The translations under genes were made by a program, and so were the position numbers. Below are positions 14,370-17,683 of a stretch of 17,683 nucleotides of DNA, in pieces. Source of the DNA: Deltaproteobacteria bacterium (lineage in GTDB: Bacteria; Desulfobacterota; Desulfovibrionia; Desulfovibrionales; Desulfovibrionaceae); NCBI GenBank assembly GCA_020861205.1, contig JAJBSY010000450.1, forward strand, positions 1 to 17,683. The letters run 5' to 3'. Under the pieces are notes generated by a model. That model ran no database searches. It worked only from the letters and a program-made list of their open reading frames with translations, and was not told the origin of the DNA. Every line of letters begins with the position of its first letter. The stretch's first letter is position 1.

Positions 14370-14780
14370 CTACGAGAAATAACGGCGATGCTCCACCATC
14401 AGGCAGGCGTCCTGCACGACCGCGACCCCGGCCTTATCCATCAGTTCCGTTGCTTCCGGGCTCGTAATGCCGAGTTGCATCCAGAAAACCTTCGGCTTCC
14501 ACGGCAGGGCGAGGACCTCGCGCGCGTGGCCCGGGCAGAACTCCGCGGCCCTGAAAAGGTCTATCAGGTCCACGGGCTCCGGCAGCTCGCCGATGCTTTT
14601 GAACGTGGGCAACCCCCATACGTTCTGACGGACCGGGTGGATGGGAAAAATCGTGAACCCGGCTTTGATGAGATACCGGCCGACATTGTCCACGGGCTGG
14701 CCGGGCGCGTCCTTGGCGCCGACAACGGCTATCGTGCGGACGTTTTGCAATAAAGAACGGATATCGGGATGCTCGGACAT
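14370..14780 (-). CDS. CoA-binding (YccU-type) Rossmann protein, 136 aa
   Basis: Single-domain CoA_binding_2 protein like E. coli YccU, related to the nucleotide-binding domain of succinyl-CoA synthetase. The N-terminal Rossmann motif TIAVVGAKDAPGQPVDNVGR (16-35) is followed by FTIFPIHPVRQNVWGLPTF and the C-terminal WMQLGITSPEA...AGVAVVQDACLMVEH. The cellular role of this family is not established. The start is ATG 14780 because GGAGGA lies 4-9 nt upstream on the complement. The frame stays open upstream to 15005, but that extension runs through the dispersed repeat and lacks family similarity. First gene of the leftward operon; a candidate promoter lies about 70 nt upstream. Confidence 0.88.
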   Translation of the reverse strand: MSEHPDIRSLLQNVRTIAVVGAKDAPGQPVDNVGRYLIKAGFTIFPIHPVRQNVWGLPTFKSIGELPEPVDLIDLFRAAEFCPGHAREVLALPWKPKVFWMQLGITSPEATELMDKAGVAVVQDACLMVEHRRYFS

Positions 14781-14849
14781 GGGTTCCTCCTGGTTCACGT
14801 GGCTGGCCGCGCAACCTCCGGATACCGTCCGGAGCGGGAAAACTCCGTC

Positions 14850-14878
14850 ACTGTATCCCATTCCGGCGGAGAAGCCAA
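14850..14878 (-). promoter_or_regulatory. Candidate sigma-70 promoter of CoA-binding/J-domain/HD operon
   Basis: On the complement: TTGGCT (14878-14873), 17-nt spacer, TACAGT (14855-14850); four of six matches in each box. It lies just outside the dispersed element, whose end is 16 nt beyond the -35. Confidence 0.45.
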
Positions 14879-14889
14879 TCCTCTCCGCC
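14865..14889. promoter_or_regulatory. Perfect 8-bp inverted repeat over the -35 region
   Basis: GGCGGAGA (14865-14872), 9-nt centre, TCTCCGCC (14882-14889). The centre contains the candidate -35 box of the leftward promoter, which is the placement expected for a repressor or activator operator. No T-run follows, so it is not a terminator. Confidence 0.4.
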
Positions 14890-14893
14890 CTGT

Positions 14894-15019
14894 GGTAGCG
14901 CCTCAATTTGCTTGATACTTCGTCAGGCTGCTCGTCCCGTGCGAAGCTCGTGTATGCTTGATACGCTTCGCTCCGCGCGGAACCCGCCTCCTTGTCTGAA
15001 GTCACAGTGAGGCGCTACC
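14894..15019 (+). repeat. MITE-like/ERIC-like dispersed element, copy 2 (126 bp)
   Basis: Ends are a perfect 12-bp inverted repeat GGTAGCGCCTCA / TGAGGCGCTACC, extending imperfectly to about 17 bp. TA sits at 14896-14897 and 15016-15017. Internally TGCTTGATAC occurs twice (14909-14918, 14955-14964), and GCGAAGC / GCTTCGC (14941-14947, 14965-14971) could form a hairpin, so the whole unit can fold with a long closing stem. It is the inverted-orientation relative of 1382-1503. No transposase or coding frame of its own is present. Confidence 0.8.
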
Positions 15020-15097
15020 CGCCTTTTCGTCCCGGAGGCCGCTTGCGGTTTCACGTCTTTTCCCGTATCACGCGGGAAAACCTTTCGGGAATTAGCA

Positions 15098-16318
15098 ATG
15101 TTTACTCCTGGCGAACGCCTCCCTCTCGAGGAACTTCTGAACCGCCATGCGCGCTGCCGCGCCCTCCTCGCGAAACACGCCCCGTCGGCGGGCGGCATTC
15201 TCGTCACGGGGACGCCGAACCTGTATTACATGACCGGCACGGCCGCCAACGGACTGGCCTGGCTGCCCCTCGAGGGGGACATGGTGCTGGCCGTGCGCAA
15301 GGGCCGGGAACGGGCAAGGCTGGAAAGCCCTCTCGCCTCCATCGTCACGTTCCGCAGTTACAAGGAGCTGGCCGGTCTTTGCGCCGACGCGGGCTCGCCC
15401 CTCACCCCGACTCTGGCCGCCGACCAGTCCGGCGTAAGCTGGGAGCAGGGGCGGATGCTCCTTGAACGTATGCCGGAACGGACGGTCATCCCTGGCGACG
15501 CGGTTATCGCCCGGACGCGCGCCGTGAAATCCGAATGGGAACTCGCCAAGATGCGCGAATCGTGCAGCCGCATCAATTCGGGCTACGCGCGGCTTGCCGG
15601 ACGCATTCACCCCGGCATGAGCGAATACGATATCGCCCGCGTCCTGTGGGACATTTTTCTCTCCATGGGGCACACAGGCTCTTTCCCCACTGGCCTGCAC
15701 GGCAGCATGATCACGCTGGGGCACATAGACGCCGGGGAAAGCGGCAACTATCCCAGCGCGTATGACGGGCCCCTGGGCGTGAAGGGAGCGCACCCCTCTT
15801 CCCCTTCCATGGGAAGCCGTCACGCTGTTTGGCAAAAGGGCGAGGTGCTGGCCGTCGATTCGGGGTTCAATTTCGAAGGGTATATCTCGGACAAGACGCA
15901 AATTTTCTTCGCTGGCGAAAAAAAGGATATCCCGGCGGATGTCCGCAAGGCCCAGGACACGGCCATGCTGATTGCCGAAAGGACGGCCGCCGCGCTCAAG
16001 CCCGGCGCGAGCCCGGCGGCGGTTTACGCGCTGAGCCTCGATATCGCGAAACAGGCCGGATACGCGGCGACCTTCATGGGATATGGGGAGAACCAAGTGC
16101 GGTTTCTGGGGCACGGCATCGGGCTGACCGTCAGCGAGTGGCCCATCTTCGCCTGGGGTTTCGACGAACCGCTGCAACCGGGCATGACCGTGGCCCTTGA
16201 ACCCAAAATAGCCCTGCCCGGCATTGCCATGGTGGGTATTGAAAACACCTATGAAATCACTGAATCCGGAGCGCGGAGCCTGACCGGGGAAATCGCCGGC
16301 ATCGTGTGCGTGCGGTGA
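15098..16318 (+). CDS. M24-family peptidase (Xaa-Pro aminopeptidase/prolidase-like), 406 aa
   Basis: Metallopeptidase of the pita-bread fold, predicted cytoplasmic, cleaving X-Pro bonds in peptides. The N-terminal creatinase-like domain (about 1-150) includes GTPNLYYMTGTAANG. In the C-terminal catalytic domain all five metal ligands are present: D254 (LAVDSGFNFEGY), D265 (SDKTQIF), H339 (FLGHGIGLTVSEWP), E368 (VALEPKIALPG) and E382 (GIENTYEIT). HGIGL and the spacing support an active enzyme. ATG 15098 has only a modest upstream CGGGA. Its upstream region consists largely of the dispersed element. It converges with the glycosyltransferase gene over 35 nt. Aminopeptidase P versus prolidase cannot be decided from the sequence alone. 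Confidence 0.9.
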   Translation: MFTPGERLPLEELLNRHARCRALLAKHAPSAGGILVTGTPNLYYMTGTAANGLAWLPLEGDMVLAVRKGRERARLESPLASIVTFRSYKELAGLCADAGSPLTPTLAADQSGVSWEQGRMLLERMPERTVIPGDAVIARTRAVKSEWELAKMRESCSRINSGYARLAGRIHPGMSEYDIARVLWDIFLSMGHTGSFPTGLHGSMITLGHIDAGESGNYPSAYDGPLGVKGAHPSSPSMGSRHAVWQKGEVLAVDSGFNFEGYISDKTQIFFAGEKKDIPADVRKAQDTAMLIAERTAAALKPGASPAAVYALSLDIAKQAGYAATFMGYGENQVRFLGHGIGLTVSEWPIFAWGFDEPLQPGMTVALEPKIALPGIAMVGIENTYEITESGARSLTGEIAGIVCVR

Positions 16319-16353
16319 CGGTCCGGCTGCGGCCGTTGGCAGCTCGCCGTCCC

Positions 16354-17307
16354 TCATTCATCCTTGTCGAGGTTGAACGACCTTTGGATGATATATCCCG
16401 GCCGTCCTTTGACCTCTTCGTATATTTTGCCCACGTATTCGCCGATGATTCCCAGCCCCAGAAGGATCATCCCACCCAGCCCGGCAAGCAGGATGGTCAG
16501 CGCCGTCCAGCCCTGGACCGTGTCGCCGCGCACGTAGGAAGTCATGGCGTAAAGCCCGGCGACAAAGGCCGCCACGGCTATGCACATTCCGGAATAGGAG
16601 ACAAGCCTGATGGGCAGGGTCGAGAAGGACGATATGCCCTGCCAGGCAAACGACAGCATTTTCCGAAGCGGGTATTTTGTCTCGCCGTACTTGCGCGGGT
16701 CACGCGCATACGGAACCGCCGCCTGCGCAAAGCCTACCCAGGCGAACATCCCCCGCAGGAACCTGTGCGATTCGGGCATGGCGTTGACGGCGTCGATGCA
16801 GGCCCGGGAAACGAGGCGGAAATCCCCGGTATCCAGAGGCAGCGGCACGTTCATGCAACGCTCCATGGTCCGGTAAAATATCCAGGCCGTGCAGCGCTTG
16901 AAGAATGTTTCACCCTCCCTGCGCCGGCGCTGGCCGTAAACCACGTCATACCCCTCCTCGTACCGTTTGATCATTTCGGGAATGACGGCCAGGGGGTCTT
17001 GCAAATCCGCGTCGATGATGACGCAGGCGTCTCCCCGCACATGCTTGAGGCCGGCGGTAACCGCCGCCTGGTGCCCGAAATTCCGGCTGAAGGACAAGAC
17101 CTTGATCCGGGGGTCCTCGGCGCTCCAGGCTTCGAGAAAGGCGAGCGAAGCATCGGCCGAGCCGTCGTCCACCAGGATCACCTCGGTCCGCGTGCCGCCG
17201 AGGGAGGGCAGCCAGGCGGCGAGGCTCTCCCGGAGAAAGGGCAGCGTTTCTTCCTCGTTATAAACGGGAATGACCAGGCTGAGAAATTGTAACGCTCTTT
17301 TTTGCAT
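16354..17307 (-). CDS. Family 2 polyprenyl-phosphate glycosyltransferase (GtrB/DPM1-like), 317 aa
   Basis: Transfers a sugar from a nucleotide donor to a polyprenyl-phosphate carrier on the cytoplasmic face of the inner membrane. GT-A domain at about 8-230: LVIPVYNEEETLP (11-23), VDDGSAD (46-52), SRNFGHQAAVTAGL (74-87) and the metal-binding DADLQDP (99-105). RKYGETKYPLRKM (205-217) is the conserved post-catalytic motif. Two transmembrane helices follow (about 236-258 and 267-294), as in GtrB and similar enzymes rather than soluble dolichol-phosphate mannose synthases. ATG 17307 gives a normal N-terminus; only a weak AGGT precedes it. It is divergent from a membrane-protein gene at the window edge; such pairs can modify O-antigen or other envelope glycans, but the acceptor is unknown. 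Confidence 0.9.
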   Translation of the reverse strand: MQKRALQFLSLVIPVYNEEETLPFLRESLAAWLPSLGGTRTEVILVDDGSADASLAFLEAWSAEDPRIKVLSFSRNFGHQAAVTAGLKHVRGDACVIIDADLQDPLAVIPEMIKRYEEGYDVVYGQRRRREGETFFKRCTAWIFYRTMERCMNVPLPLDTGDFRLVSRACIDAVNAMPESHRFLRGMFAWVGFAQAAVPYARDPRKYGETKYPLRKMLSFAWQGISSFSTLPIRLVSYSGMCIAVAAFVAGLYAMTSYVRGDTVQGWTALTILLAGLGGMILLGLGIIGEYVGKIYEEVKGRPGYIIQRSFNLDKDE

Positions 17308-17335
17308 AGACCTGCGGCTCGTTCCTGTGAAAAAA

Positions 17336-17364
17336 TTGACAAAACGGCGCGGGCTGGCTAAAGG
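17336..17364 (+). promoter_or_regulatory. Candidate sigma-70 promoter of the membrane-protein gene
   Basis: Perfect -35 TTGACA (17336-17341), 17-nt spacer, TAAAGG (17359-17364). It lies in the divergent gap, 70 nt before the start codon at 17435. Confidence 0.45.
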
Positions 17365-17434
17365 ACAAACGCGTTATTCGCGTTGTGTTTAGCGAACCTT
17401 CCAAGCCCCGTGCACTCCGAACCCCGCCATACCG

Positions 17435-17683
17435 ATGCTTACCAAAACCTCCCTGAATCGTCCATGCCCGGCAAACCGCAAGGCCCTCATACTGAGCTGC
17501 CTCCTTTCCCTGGGTTGCCTGTTCTGCCTCACCTATTTCCGTTCGTTTGGCGATCCCGCGTTGTTCGATGCGGACACCCTTTTCCCGGAACGCCTGTTCC
17601 GAGACCTGGTCCTGGAGAACGGCTCCCTGGCGCTCTGGACCTTCCCCATGCCCGCGTATTGGCCCGATCTCGGGCTCTACGCC
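17435..17683 (+). CDS. Membrane protein, 5' fragment (83 codons, open at window end)
   Basis: The frame runs from ATG 17435 to the last base without a stop. The translation begins MLTKTSLNRPCPANRKALIL, then a hydrophobic segment (about 18-34, ALILSCLLSLGCLFCLT). The following non-hydrophobic stretch contains FDADTLFPERLFRDL and ends in MPAYWPDLGLYA. One uncleaved signal anchor or first transmembrane helix followed by an acidic external loop is the layout of multi-spanning GT-C glycosyltransferases (an Asp/Glu in the first periplasmic loop). With the divergent GtrB-like gene this suggests an envelope-sugar transferase. That is an inference from 83 residues; I do not recognise the family. No clear Shine-Dalgarno is visible upstream. 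Confidence 0.65.
   Translation, partial: MLTKTSLNRPCPANRKALILSCLLSLGCLFCLTYFRSFGDPALFDADTLFPERLFRDLVLENGSLALWTFPMPAYWPDLGLYA

Larger units (their letters stand above)
14781..15097. other. Divergent intergenic region (317 nt)
   Basis: Between the CoA-binding operon (leftward) and the M24 peptidase gene (rightward). From left to right it holds the leader of the CoA-binding gene, a candidate leftward promoter with an overlapping inverted repeat (14850-14889), the second copy of the dispersed element (14894-15019) and a 78-nt leader before the peptidase gene. No gene is supported. Confidence 0.6.

Noticed and set aside
12921..14753. 610-codon rightward open frame across the leftward CoA-binding/J-domain/HD operon
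   Set aside because: Antisense shadow caused by high GC and codon bias. The three opposite-strand genes have clear domains, starts and Shine-Dalgarno sites, and this frame has no recognisable domain.
14781..15005. 75-residue N-terminal extension of the CoA-binding protein
   Set aside because: It runs through the dispersed element and intergenic DNA. The ATG at 14780 has a strong Shine-Dalgarno and starts the conserved domain.
1..17683. tRNA, rRNA, CRISPR array or complete insertion sequence
   Set aside because: No cloverleaf with CCA-proximal motifs, no rRNA core sequences, no regularly spaced direct repeats and no transposase frame were found on either strand.

Overview
The window reads as a GC-rich, compactly packed chromosomal segment, most likely from a deltaproteobacterial sulfate reducer of the Desulfovibrio type (Desulfovibrionales). 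That placement is an inference. It rests on menaquinone genes of the futalosine pathway, the Gram-negative gene lnt, the corC-lnt gene order, several c-di-GMP proteins and the codon bias. No rRNA, tRNA, insertion sequence with a transposase, or CRISPR array was seen.

Left part (1-4776): a cyclopropane-fatty-acid synthase gene runs leftward off the window edge. It is divergent from a menaquinone block consisting of one long gene that fuses two radical-SAM enzymes (MqnE-like then MqnC-like) followed by mqnA. Centre (5014-11951): a membrane-anchored PilZ protein, then a tightly packed run corC - lnt - prfB - GGDEF cyclase - MinD/FlhG-like ATPase, in which three of the four junctions overlap. prfB carries the classical +1 programmed frameshift. 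A small HU-family gene follows, and its strong intrinsic terminator lies inside the N-terminal coding region of the next gene, a predicted exported protein.

Right part (12981-17683): a leftward three-gene operon (CoA-binding protein - J-domain protein - HD-domain protein) converges on the exported-protein gene. An M24 peptidase gene (rightward), a polyprenyl-phosphate glycosyltransferase gene (leftward) and the 5' end of a membrane-protein gene follow.

The least expected structure is non-coding. Two related elements of about 122 and 126 bp (1382-1503 and 14894-15019) lie in opposite orientation, each in a gap between divergent genes. Each has near-perfect terminal inverted repeats with TA at both outer ends. 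Their ends are well conserved between copies and their middles have diverged, as expected of a MITE (miniature inverted-repeat element) or an ERIC/Correia-like dispersed repeat. The other notable item is the MqnE-MqnC fusion, whose two halves catalyse non-consecutive steps of the pathway. Most of the remaining genes are ordinary housekeeping or signalling genes.
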